Origin: Labrenzia sp. 011 | GTDB taxonomy: Bacteria; Pseudomonadota; Alphaproteobacteria; Rhizobiales; Stappiaceae | DNA: 64,000 bases | Reading direction: 5' to 3' | Assembly: GCF_003075075.1 (NCBI RefSeq) | Contig: NZ_QCYM01000003.1 | Span: 186,001 to 250,000, forward strand | Part shown: positions 45,884 through 54,007 of the stretch, piece after piece | Layout: each line of letters starts with the position of its first letter | Numbering within the stretch: position 1 is the first letter of the stretch | Notes under the pieces: generated by a model | Told to the model about the DNA's origin: nothing | The model's input: only the letters and a program-made list of their open reading frames with translations | Database searches by the model: none | Program-made: the position numbers and the translations under genes

Positions 45884-47101
45884 CTATCCGATCCATCCGA
45901 AGAGCAGTTCCTGCAAGCCGTCCACGGCGCGACTGAACAGGGTGCCCTCGGCAACAGCTTCTCCCGTCACCAGCGGCGCCCTGTAGACGATGCCGTCCTT
46001 ACCGATGACATGCAGTTCGCCGGCCGGTACGTCCTTCGCCAGCGGTGCGAGGAGCGGTCCTTCGTAGACGACACGAATGCGGTAATCCAGCGTTCCGCCG
46101 CGGGCGAGGAGAACGTCAATGTCCTTCCGGGAAACGAGTGGCACCGTGCTTTTCGTTCCGCCGAAGATCCTGCCGTCGGCGACCACGTCACCGGCGGAAA
46201 AGAGGGTCTGGACGGTGAAATATTCCCAGGCGCCCTCGATGACCTCCTGCAGGGTCTGCAGCCGGTGCTTGTCCGAGGTCAGCCCGGCGACGGCGGCGAT
46301 CACCCGCCGGCCATCCCGTTCCACCGAGCCGAGACCTGAGAAACCGTCGGTCGGATCGGAGCCGCCGCCGAGACCGTCGAGATTGCGGATTTCACCAAGA
46401 AGCGGATTCTTGTTGCGCTGGAAAATCTTGTTCCAGGTGAATTCCGGCAGGGCAAAAAGCGGATAACGATCCGGATGGGTTTCCAGAATGTATTCCGCGA
46501 GGCGGGCCTGGTCTCGGACGGTTGTGCGCGAGGGCTTGTCCTCATAGCCGGTGGAATTGGCAAAACGACTGTTGGCCATGCCGATGGACCGTGCCAGCTT
46601 CGTCATTCTTTCGGCAAAGGCGTCCTCGGAACCGTCGAGACATTCGGCCAGGACGATGGCGGCGTCATTGGCGTTGTGGACCAGCAAACCCCTGAGAAGA
46701 TCCTCCACGGCAATTTCCGACTTGATCGCCGCGAACATGGTGGAGCGGCGCGAAGGCGCGCCGCCGGTGCGCCAGGCGTGTTCACTTACCCTGCAGAGCT
46801 GGTCCGGCTTCAGGTCCCCGTCCTTCAAGGCCTTGAATACGGTCGCGGCGGTCATGACCTTGACGAGGGATCCGGGGGCGAAGGGCTCGTCCGGGGCCTT
46901 TGCGTAGAGAATCGTTCCGGAGGCGGGCTCGTAGAGAAAGGCTTTCGGCGCCTTGGTTGCAATGGCCTCCGCCGCATGTACGGGAAGAGACTGAGCTGCG
47001 GAAATTACCGTGAACCCGGCAATAGCCAAGCTCCGGAAAAGTGACCCGAGAGACAGGCGCCGAGCTTTTTTGACAAGGGATCCGGATCCTGCTGACTGCA
47101 T
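45884..47101 (-). CDS. D-alanyl-D-alanine carboxypeptidase homologue with altered active site
   Basis: 405 residues with a signal peptide to about A44 (start ATG 47101). The S11/PBP5-type fold is clear: SxxK tetrad S78-L-V-K81 in FAPGSLVKVMTAATVF, and a C-terminal PBP5-like beta domain. Two of the three catalytic motifs deviate, however. The usual SxN reads N143-A-N (VHNANDAA), and the usual KTG reads G245-G-G (LDGLGGGSDPTDGFSGLGSV). Carboxypeptidase activity is therefore doubtful. The protein may be a structural or regulatory penicillin-binding relative. It lies upstream of tmk, where a dac gene is normal. Confidence 0.85.
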   Translation of the reverse strand: MQSAGSGSLVKKARRLSLGSLFRSLAIAGFTVISAAQSLPVHAAEAIATKAPKAFLYEPASGTILYAKAPDEPFAPGSLVKVMTAATVFKALKDGDLKPDQLCRVSEHAWRTGGAPSRRSTMFAAIKSEIAVEDLLRGLLVHNANDAAIVLAECLDGSEDAFAERMTKLARSIGMANSRFANSTGYEDKPSRTTVRDQARLAEYILETHPDRYPLFALPEFTWNKIFQRNKNPLLGEIRNLDGLGGGSDPTDGFSGLGSVERDGRRVIAAVAGLTSDKHRLQTLQEVIEGAWEYFTVQTLFSAGDVVADGRIFGGTKSTVPLVSRKDIDVLLARGGTLDYRIRVVYEGPLLAPLAKDVPAGELHVIGKDGIVYRAPLVTGEAVAEGTLFSRAVDGLQELLFGWIG

Positions 47102-47210
47102 CTGAGTTCTTCTACCCGTTGACAGTTCATCCAGAGTCAAGGCTGCCTGCCCCGAGTTCCGCAAATCCTTCTGGCCCTATAGAAGGCGGGCAGACCCGGA
47201 AATTGTGCCT

Positions 47211-48293
47211 TTACTGCGTTGAAGCCCTGGCTGCGAGCTGGCGCATCGACAAGCCGGACGCAGTGTCGGCAAACAGCAGTGCATGGGCATCGGAAATGCG
47301 CTTGTTCGCGGAAAAGGAGGAAATGGCGCTTCCGTCGACGAGGCCGGCAGGCGTGCCGGGAGCCGGAACGCGCAGGACGCCGAGCGTTCCTTCCGCAGGA
47401 GCCGGTTCTGCCGTGTAGGCGGTTCCGAGCGGCTCAAACCGGTTGTTCGATGCCACCTTGATGGTCGGGCTGCCGGCTTCGAAGGCGATTGCCGGATCGA
47501 AGGCAACGGTCATGCCCGCCGGCTTTTGCGCCTGATAGGCCGTGACGGAGGACGGGGTGGCAAGATAGGGACGGGTTGCGGGTGCCGGGACGCTGCCGAA
47601 GACGACCTGAGGAGCGGCCTGGATGGCTTGCGGCTCGGCCTGGGCGAGCATGGTGCCCGGACGCGACGTTCCCGGTTCGACAGCTCCCGGTCCGCGATAG
47701 GAAGCCAACAGGAAGGATTCGTCCTGACCGTGCAGCGGTGCCTTGCCGACATATTCGACCTTAACCTTGCCGACACCGGCCGTCTTGGTGCCGAGCATCG
47801 TGGCAGCACGTTCGGAAAGATCGATGACGCGGTTGCCGTGGAACGGACCGCGGTCGTTGACGCGCACGACCATGGAGCGGCCGTTTTCAAGATTGGTCAC
47901 GCGGGCATAGGACGGAAGCGGCATCGTCGTATGTGCTGCGGTGATGGCGTTGCGGTCGAAAACCTCGCCATTGGCAGTCTTGCGGCCGTGGAATGTCGGT
48001 CCGTACCAGGAGGCGAGCCCGGTTTTCTTGTAGTTTGGATCGGTCTTGGGATAGTACCACTTGCCGGCAATCTTGTATTTCTTGCCCACGACATAACGTC
48101 CGCCGCCCTTGGGAACGGGCTTGCCGGCGGCAACCACTTTAGGGCTGCCCTTGACGCCATATTTCTTCGGGCTGAACTTGGCTTTTTCCTGGGGTGCGCT
48201 GGCGCAGGCGGCAACCGCCGACACGGCCGCGATGACAATCAGACTGGTGCGAATCTGTTTCCAGAGGCCGCCGTCGTTCCGGAAATTTCGCAC
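47211..48293 (-). CDS. rlpA: RlpA-type septal lipoprotein / lytic transglycosylase
   Basis: About 360 residues. The GTG at 48293 is preferred, having AGGGGA a few bases upstream and giving a compact lipoprotein signal ending in VSAVAAC. An ATG at 48362 would add 23 hydrophilic residues. The double-psi barrel is diagnostic: TGLASWYGPTFHGRKTANGEVFDRNAITAAHTTMPLPSYARVTNLENGRSM and VRVNDRGPFHGNRVIDLSERAA, with the catalytic Asp in VNDRGPF. It cleaves peptidoglycan strands lacking stem peptides. The Pro/Ala-rich C-terminus has no SPOR domain. Confidence 0.9.
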   Translation of the reverse strand: MRNFRNDGGLWKQIRTSLIVIAAVSAVAACASAPQEKAKFSPKKYGVKGSPKVVAAGKPVPKGGGRYVVGKKYKIAGKWYYPKTDPNYKKTGLASWYGPTFHGRKTANGEVFDRNAITAAHTTMPLPSYARVTNLENGRSMVVRVNDRGPFHGNRVIDLSERAATMLGTKTAGVGKVKVEYVGKAPLHGQDESFLLASYRGPGAVEPGTSRPGTMLAQAEPQAIQAAPQVVFGSVPAPATRPYLATPSSVTAYQAQKPAGMTVAFDPAIAFEAGSPTIKVASNNRFEPLGTAYTAEPAPAEGTLGVLRVPAPGTPAGLVDGSAISSFSANKRISDAHALLFADTASGLSMRQLAARASTQ

Positions 48294-49107
48294 TGCTTCC
48301 CCTGAAGATGTTGCCGCCACCTGGCCCTTTGCCAGCCGTGACTGCCCGCCTATCCCATGCATCCTGCCGTCCTACTCACTTACGCGCTGGCAGCCCCGCG
48401 GCTAACGCGATACATCCCCGGGCGCGGTTCGGTCCGCGTCGGTTTACAGGCGTTCTTCAGATCTTTCGATCAGTCCCCGCAAGACACACTGCCCCCGCTG
48501 TGAATCCCGCACGCTGCCCTGTTAAACAGCAAGTTTATTACTTCAAAGTGAATCGGCCGTCGAGGCCGCAACCCGGCTTCTTTGCGACAACTCCCAGCTT
48601 TGTGCTGCATTTGACGTATCCAGCCGCTAAAAATTTCATCTAAATATCTGAAATCCGGAAAGATTCGGGCCGCGCGGCCAGTTTGTCGCGCCTGTTGCGC
48701 CCAGGGCACAGTGGATCGAAAATCGGCAATGAGTCCGGATGTGACCTACATCACATCCGCTACCGAACCGTTCCGCATAGGTTGACCCTGTTGCTGATGA
48801 CTGCCCAGTCACAGCATTGCTGGATCCCACCTCCAGCATTTGGCCGCCGGTTCAAAACCCTGCCCACGACACCGGACCGGCGGCCCCTGCCCTTTGGTTT
48901 TGTTCCGGTCCCGCCGCGCACGCCCTGCCCCTGATTGCGCCCCGGACCGGAACAAACCGGAGGTGCGGCCATGGTCCACCGGCACCGTCCTTCCACACGA
49001 TTTCCGTCCTCCGTGCCGTGACGGTTGATGCGCGCTCTTGACTTTCGTTTGAAGACGAAGGAAACGGTGACCCTGCAGCAGGCATTCAGCAGAATGCGGT
49101 TGCCTGC
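48294..49107. other. 814-base gap between rlpA and tRNA-Ser
   Basis: No supported protein gene. The first part must hold the rlpA promoter; an AT-rich stretch around 48525-48560 is a candidate. The rest contains the 13-bp inverted repeat at 48899-48956 and a small hairpin GCATTC-agca-GAATGC (49082-49097) just upstream of the tRNA. Small frames here are Arg/Pro-rich and unconvincing. Confidence 0.5.
48899..48956. repeat. 13-bp perfect inverted repeat with 32-base spacer
   Basis: TTTGTTCCGGTCC (48899-48911) and GGACCGGAACAAA (48944-48956) are exact reverse complements. It lies 150 bases upstream of tRNA-Ser in otherwise non-coding DNA. It could be a small mobile-element relic or a regulatory stem. 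Confidence 0.7.
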
Positions 49108-49197
49108 GGTGAGGTGGCCGAGTGGTTTAAGGCAGCGGTCTTGAAAACCGCCGTGCGTGAGAGCGTACCGTGGGTTCGAATCCCACCCTCACCGCCA
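49108..49197 (+). tRNA. tRNA-Ser (anticodon TGA)
   Basis: A 90-base class II tRNA. The acceptor arm is GGTGAGG/CCTCACC with discriminator G and encoded CCA. The D-arm is GCCGAGTGGTTTAAGGC. The anticodon stem GCGGT/ACCGC encloses the loop CTTGAAA with anticodon TGA. A long variable arm follows, and the T-loop is GGGTTCGAATCCC. It reads UCA-type serine codons. Its 3' half is overlapped on the other strand by the decayed serine-recombinase frame, marking it as the integration site of a mobile element. Confidence 0.96.
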
Positions 49198-50074
49198 TTT
49201 CTTTTTCATCGTCATTCAAAGCGGTTAACACCTTGAACGGGCTGGTGGTTTTCGCGGTTCGAAAACCCTGATTCCGGACATATGGCAATGGGGCTGCGAA
49301 GACCAGTTTTAAGAGGGGCTTGCGATGTTCCGGGCGTGGTGAAGCCCATATATTCCAAGGGTTTGCTTGGAATGTCATAGCGGTTCGAAAACTTTTATCG
49401 AAGTCCTGATTAAGATCGGGCTTCTTGGCCAGGTTTTCGGAGATAAGCGCTTTTTCCGCTTCCAGCTTCTCCAGCTTGGTGTCATAGGCTTGAATGGCTG
49501 AGGGGCTGGTGGTTTCAATGAGGCGGTCTGTCAGCTTGCCCACTGTCGCGTTGATGCCCGTCAGGGCCTTCTTCTGCTCTTTCCACTTTTCTTCAAAGCT
49601 CTGATTGCGATGGTTCCAGGTGTCACGGAGCATAGCGGGGAGCATGGATATAAGTCCGGCAGACGGGCGCATTTGCCTGATCAGGGTTTCAAACTCGCGT
49701 TCAAGCACATCCTTGCGAATGGATTTGCGGCGTTGGTCGCACTGCTTGTTTAAACACTCATGATACGGGTAATGCTTGTTACGGCCTTTGGCATGGTAGG
49801 CAGTCAGCGGCTTGTTACAGCATGCACATGGCACAAAGCTCCTGAGCGGAAACTCCTCCGCTGCATCCGTGCGGGCTGCCACATAGGCGTTTTCATTCAA
49901 GCGAGACCGAATACGCTGGAAGTCTTCCCATGAGATCAAAGCCTCATGCTTGCCTTTCCCCCAAGGCTTGTAGTCGTAGTAGCCAGCATAGATTTTGTTG
50001 CTCAGAAAGTTCTTGATGCGCTGCGGGTGAATTTCTCCCTTTGCGTCACGGCTAAAGATCGGGTGCGGCTCTAG
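49127..50074 (-). pseudogene. Large serine recombinase, C-terminal part (truncated by an IS fragment)
   Basis: About 310 residues from the C-terminal two thirds of a resolvase/invertase-type large serine recombinase. They comprise the recombinase domain (EIHPQRIKNFLSNKIYAGYYDYKPWGKGKHEALISWEDFQRIRSRL), a zinc ribbon (CACCNKPLTAYHAKGRNKH with ECLNKQC) and a coiled coil (SIQAYDTKLEKLEAEKALI-like). The catalytic N-terminal domain is absent. The frame is broken at 50071-50074 (CTAG), where IS sequence begins. The frame has no stop before the tRNA and runs into its antisense strand, as expected when an element has recombined at the tRNA 3' end. Confidence 0.85.
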
Positions 50075-50289
50075 GTCGTGTTGACAAAGTGGATTCACAA
50101 ATCATTTGAATCCGTGATTCAAGACTGTCTTTTAGGAGGCAGCCTCGGCACGTGGTGATTTGACAGACGCGGAATGGGAATTGATCGAAGCGTTGCTTCC
50201 GTCAGAGCGGGGCCGAAAGTCCTGTCCAGCTCAGGATAACCGCCGTTATCTGAATGGTATGCTGCATGTGCTGCGCGTTGGCTGCCCCT
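50071..50289 (+). mobile_element. IS5-family (IS427-type) insertion sequence fragment
   Basis: The left end of an insertion sequence starts after a CTAG target-like tetranucleotide inside the recombinase gene. It includes the terminal stretch GGTCGTGTTGACAAAG, the inverted repeats TTGAATC-cgt-GATTCAA (50106-50122), and the first ~45 codons of an IS427-group transposase on the plus strand from about 50151: RGDLTDAEWELIEALLPSER and then NRRYLNGMLHVLRVGCP. Homology stops abruptly at about 50288, so the rest of the element is deleted. Confidence 0.8.
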
Positions 50290-50504
50290 TCCCCTCCAAA
50301 CAGCTCGCGCTTTCCACAATACGAGCCTCACCTTAACTGTGGATAAAAATACGACACCAGCACGAGAAACATTTGGAAATATTTCCCATATATATCAAAT
50401 ACTTATATTGATTTTTGAGATTGACGGGATCTTCAAATTGGTCGATTTTTTGATCTGTGAATCAGATCACGCGGGTGATGTAAAAAATTTAGGAAGAGAC
50501 GATA
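50290..50504. promoter_or_regulatory. AT-rich leader of the Ntn-hydrolase gene
   Basis: From about 50340 the sequence becomes markedly AT-rich (for example CATATATATCAAATACTTAT), in contrast to the rest of the window. It includes a GATCTGTGAATCAGATCACG stretch with a CRP/FNR-like TGTGA-n6-TCACG arrangement (50453-50471). A GGAAGAG site precedes the ATG at 50505. Promoter identity is inferred. Confidence 0.5.
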
Positions 50505-51695
50505 ATGAATACTAAGCGTATTTTAGCGAAAGCAGGCGCAATTGCTATCAGTATGTCGTTACTGTGGGCGAATACCGCTGCGGCCTGCACCTCATTGCTG
50601 TACACGGACAGCAAAGGGAAAGTATACTACGGGCGGACGATGGAACTCCAAATGGAGCTGCCTTACCATGTCGTCCATTTTCCCAAAGGCACATCCTTTT
50701 CTTCAAACGCCGGTGAAGGGCACCCGCCTCTGAAATACGAAAGCAGCCACGCCATTTTGAGTATCACGGTTCCTGATGTCGCCCCAGATGGAAAGGAAAA
50801 ACCAAAACTGGGCGACATGAAGGTTGTCGAAGGTATAAATGACGCAGGGCTTACGTTCAGTCTGCTCGCTTATCCAAGCGCTGAAGGCCCTCAAAAACAA
50901 GTTGAGATGACAAAGTCCATTCTTGATGTGATGGACCTGGGTACCTGGATGCTCGCGCAGTTTGAGACCGTTGCCGAAGTGAAGTCAGCAATTGTCAAAC
51001 AACCCGTGGTTATGGAACCCGTCAAAGTCTTGAAGGGGGCTTTGCCACCTTTCCACTTTGTGGCTCATGATAAAACAGGTGCGTCAATTGTGCTCGAATT
51101 CACGGATGGCAAAGGCGCGGTCCATGACAACCCCGTTGGGGTGATGACAAATGGCCCTGAATTTCAGTGGCATCTTACCAATTTGTCGAACTATTCCTTC
51201 CTGTCCAATGTCGACAAGGAAAGCGGTTCCTTCAATGGCTTCAAAGTCGCCCAGCCAGATTCCGGTATTGCCACTCAAGGCCTGCCCTCTTCGGACACTT
51301 CGGTCGGTCGGTTTGTAAAAGCAGCTTATTACTCAACCTACGCTCAGAAAGTTGATGATCCGGATCTGGCTGTAAAGACCACCGGTCATATCATGAACAA
51401 CTTTGATCGGCCTAAAAACATCTCGGTTTCTAATGCCGGTGAAGGATCTGCCCTCTCCTCAGGGCTTGGTGCCGATCCCAATTCCACGTCCACCGAGTAT
51501 ACGTCATGGACGACGCTTGCTGATTTGGATCGCGGTTATTATTTCATACGTACATATGAAGGCATCAACTACTCGAAGTTTGACACCAAGAAGCTGTTCA
51601 AGCAGACGGTACCATTGATTATGCCATTGAAAACACTTGACGAAGTCACAGACTACGATTTGACACAGAAGCTGATCGACAGCAAAGTACAGTAG
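50505..51695 (+). CDS. Exported Ntn hydrolase, choloylglycine hydrolase / penicillin V acylase family
   Basis: 396 residues. The signal peptide (MNTKRILAKAGAIAISMSLLW...TAAA) is followed directly by C28. Cleavage there would expose the N-terminal nucleophile cysteine. Arg44 (YYGRTMEL) matches the conserved Arg17 of penicillin V acylase; the following acidic residue is Glu47 in place of Asp. VMTNGPEFQWHLTNLSNY carries the conserved Asn. Gram-negative members hydrolyse penicillin V or N-acyl-homoserine lactones; bile salts are an unlikely substrate in a marine setting. AT-richer than all neighbours and flanked by recombinase/IS debris, so probably acquired horizontally. Confidence 0.9.
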   Translation: MNTKRILAKAGAIAISMSLLWANTAAACTSLLYTDSKGKVYYGRTMELQMELPYHVVHFPKGTSFSSNAGEGHPPLKYESSHAILSITVPDVAPDGKEKPKLGDMKVVEGINDAGLTFSLLAYPSAEGPQKQVEMTKSILDVMDLGTWMLAQFETVAEVKSAIVKQPVVMEPVKVLKGALPPFHFVAHDKTGASIVLEFTDGKGAVHDNPVGVMTNGPEFQWHLTNLSNYSFLSNVDKESGSFNGFKVAQPDSGIATQGLPSSDTSVGRFVKAAYYSTYAQKVDDPDLAVKTTGHIMNNFDRPKNISVSNAGEGSALSSGLGADPNSTSTEYTSWTTLADLDRGYYFIRTYEGINYSKFDTKKLFKQTVPLIMPLKTLDEVTDYDLTQKLIDSKVQ

Positions 51696-51728
51696 ATTTT
51701 CAGGGCGAAATTTTAAAGCAGTATGATG

Positions 51729-51770
51729 TGCCATCGTGCCCCCAATTGGTGCACGATGGCATACTTTCTT
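51729..51770 (+). terminator. Rho-independent terminator after the Ntn hydrolase
   Basis: An 11-bp perfect stem TGCCATCGTGC (51729-51739) / GCACGATGGCA (51751-51761) with an 11-base loop, followed by TACTTTCTTATT. It lies 34 bases after the stop codon. Confidence 0.85.
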
Positions 51771-51899
51771 ATTGGCCGTTTCTCTATCTAAAACGTTCGA
51801 ACTTTCTCCCGGAAGGTCCGCCATTTTCCCTTGATTTCATTGATTTTCCAGATTTTCCGCCACTTCATGATCCGGCCATTTGCCGGGCACGCGCGTCGC

Positions 51900-53633
51900 T
51901 CAGGACATCTGCTGCTCTTCCGTCTTGATCGCGGGAATGTCCGTGCGCTCCTCCTCCTTGCCGCCACACAGGATATCGACAGCGCGGTCGGCGGCGTCCT
52001 GGAAGGGTTCGAGCACGAGATCGGCACCCGAAGCGAGAAGATCCTCGGTGTCGTTGGGGTGGTGCGAGGAAACCGCGATGCGTCCCCGGAAACCGGACAT
52101 GCGCGACAGCTGGATCAGCGTGGTGCGCGCATCTTCGTGGCTGAGACCGGTGGGGTGGATGGGAATCGTCGAGACGATCCATTCGGCATGGGCTTGAGGC
52201 AGTTCGGCCAAGAACTCCGGATCGGTGGCGTCTCCGAACTTGGTTTCAAGCCCCAGTTCACGCCAGCGCCGCACGGCGAGCGGGTTGAAATCGACCCCCA
52301 GGACCCTGATGCCGCGCTTGCGCAGCCGGAGGCCGATGGCCGTGCCGAAGCGCCCCAGACCGAAAACGATCACCTTGTAGACGTCCCCGTGAACGGCATC
52401 GGTTTCGGAGGGCTCGCGCGGGGTGTCCTTGCGCTCGAACATGCCCAGCAGCGGTTCGAACAGTGCGTAGAGCTGGTGCGAATAGGTGATCATGTAGGTC
52501 GAGGCCGCGATCGTCACCAGACCGACCATGGTGACCAGACCAAGGGCGTCCTCCTGTACATGGCCGAGCGAAACGCCCATGGCCACGAAAATCAGGGAGA
52601 ATTCGCTGATCTGGGCCACGGTCAGCCCGGCGAGGAAGCCGGTGCGTTTGCGGTACCCCATGGCCCCCATGATCGCCAGCACGATCAATGGGTTGCCGAT
52701 GAGCACGAAGAGCGAGAAGATGATGGCGCCGCCCATATGTGCGCCGAGCAGCGACAGGTCGAGCGCCGAGCCGAGCGCGATGAAGAAGAACAGCAGCAGG
52801 AAGTCGCGCAAGGGCGCCAGCCGTGCCGCAATGGTCTCGCGATAGGCCGTCGAGGCGAGGGAAATGCCGGCCAGCAGGCCGCCCACTTCCTTGCCCAGCC
52901 CGACGAAGTCACTTATCGCGGCGAACATCGCCGCCTGCGCGATCGCGAAGATCACCAGAAGCTCCGGCGCGCGCGCGAGGCGTTCCGTCAGCGGGTTGGC
53001 GAAATAGCGCACGAACACGATGACCAGGGCGACCATCGCGATCCCGGAAGCCAGCACCATGGGCACAGAGCCGCCACCGGCGCCGCCATCGTGCCCGCCC
53101 GCCGCGCTGATCCCGATGGCCGACAGCACGATCATGGCCAGAACCACGACCAGGTCCTGCACGATCAGGAAACCGAGGGCGATCTGGCCGTGCAGGCTGT
53201 CGATCTCCCGCTTGTCCGACAGCAGTTTCACGATGATGATCGTCGAGGAGAATGTCAGCGCTACGGCGACATAGAGGCTTGTGACCTGTCCAAGCCCCAG
53301 CGCCAGTCCGATCAGATAGCCGAAAACGGACGTGAACCCAACCTGGCCGATGCCGGTCAGGAGCGAGACGGGGCCGAGCGAACGGATGAGTTTCACATCG
53401 AGCTTGATGCCGACGAGGAACAGGAGCACCGCGATGCCGAGTTCCGAAAGAAGGCTGATCTGTGCGTCCGATTTCACAAGATCCAGTGCAGACGGGCCCG
53501 CAATCAGACCGACCGCGATGAAACTGACTATCAGCGGTTGCCGCAGGATGATTCCGACGAAGCCGACGATTGCGGCTATCATCAGAAGCGCGGCAATTTC
53601 CGCAAACGGGGTTTGAACGATCGTCGCGATCAA
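51900..53633 (-). CDS. CPA2-family monovalent cation:proton antiporter with TrkA-N domain (Kef/YbaL type)
   Basis: 577 residues. About twelve membrane helices (residues 5-400) carry the Na/H-exchanger fold with the conserved GLIAGPSALDL and VGIKLDVKLIRSLG helices. A cytosolic TrkA-N NAD-binding domain follows (KVIVFGLGRFGTAIGLRLRKRG, about residue 415 on). The architecture fits K+/H+ efflux or exchange gated by nucleotide. It sits 3' of a small HTH gene and near a divergent universal stress protein, suggesting a stress-response context. Confidence 0.92.
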   Translation of the reverse strand: MIATIVQTPFAEIAALLMIAAIVGFVGIILRQPLIVSFIAVGLIAGPSALDLVKSDAQISLLSELGIAVLLFLVGIKLDVKLIRSLGPVSLLTGIGQVGFTSVFGYLIGLALGLGQVTSLYVAVALTFSSTIIIVKLLSDKREIDSLHGQIALGFLIVQDLVVVLAMIVLSAIGISAAGGHDGGAGGGSVPMVLASGIAMVALVIVFVRYFANPLTERLARAPELLVIFAIAQAAMFAAISDFVGLGKEVGGLLAGISLASTAYRETIAARLAPLRDFLLLFFFIALGSALDLSLLGAHMGGAIIFSLFVLIGNPLIVLAIMGAMGYRKRTGFLAGLTVAQISEFSLIFVAMGVSLGHVQEDALGLVTMVGLVTIAASTYMITYSHQLYALFEPLLGMFERKDTPREPSETDAVHGDVYKVIVFGLGRFGTAIGLRLRKRGIRVLGVDFNPLAVRRWRELGLETKFGDATDPEFLAELPQAHAEWIVSTIPIHPTGLSHEDARTTLIQLSRMSGFRGRIAVSSHHPNDTEDLLASGADLVLEPFQDAADRAVDILCGGKEEERTDIPAIKTEEQQMS

Positions 53634-53655
53634 GTCTTGTGGTCCTTCGTTTTCT

Positions 53656-53921
53656 TCAAGCCGGCGGGGTCGGGGCTCGGGGTGTCTCCAGAGCAGACCG
53701 GCCCGCCGGGTTGCGTTGCGTGGGCTTCAGGAAAGCGTCGATGTCTCGCGAACCGATCCGCCCTGTTTGCCGATATGGATTGCACGGAGCTGTCCCTCCC
53801 GGATCCAGCGGCGAACGGTCGCTTCGCCGACCTTCGCAAGACCGGCGACTTCCCTGACAGTCTGATTGTGCTCACGGGGCATCGTAAACGCCTTTTCGTG
53901 AAATTTGGTGTCGGATACCAT
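53656..53921 (-). pseudogene. Excisionase-like (HTH_17/MerR-type) small DNA-binding protein, frameshifted
   Basis: The N-terminal frame (ATG 53921 or 53882) reads TVREVAGLAKVGEATVRRWIREGQLRAIHIGKQ, a standard excisionase-type HTH. It then runs out as GGSVRETSTLS and stops at 53727. In the adjacent frame the normal continuation RIGSRDIDAFLKPTQRNPAG is present and ends at 53656. Adding one T after CAG would restore KQWRIGSRDIDAFL, the expected wing. So a single-base deletion (real or a sequencing error) splits the gene. It lies between the antiporter and a divergent universal stress protein. Confidence 0.7.
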
Positions 53922-54007
53922 AATATAATAGGGTTCGGATGCGTCAGACAGAACTGGGGCAAAGTGGCGCCGATCGTCCCCTCCCCACCCGCCGAGGACC
54001 GGATTCG

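Noticed and set aside
48683-48934. Small plus-strand frame upstream of tRNA-Ser
   Set aside because: Pro/Arg/His-rich, contains an inverted repeat and lacks a ribosome-binding site or any family feature.
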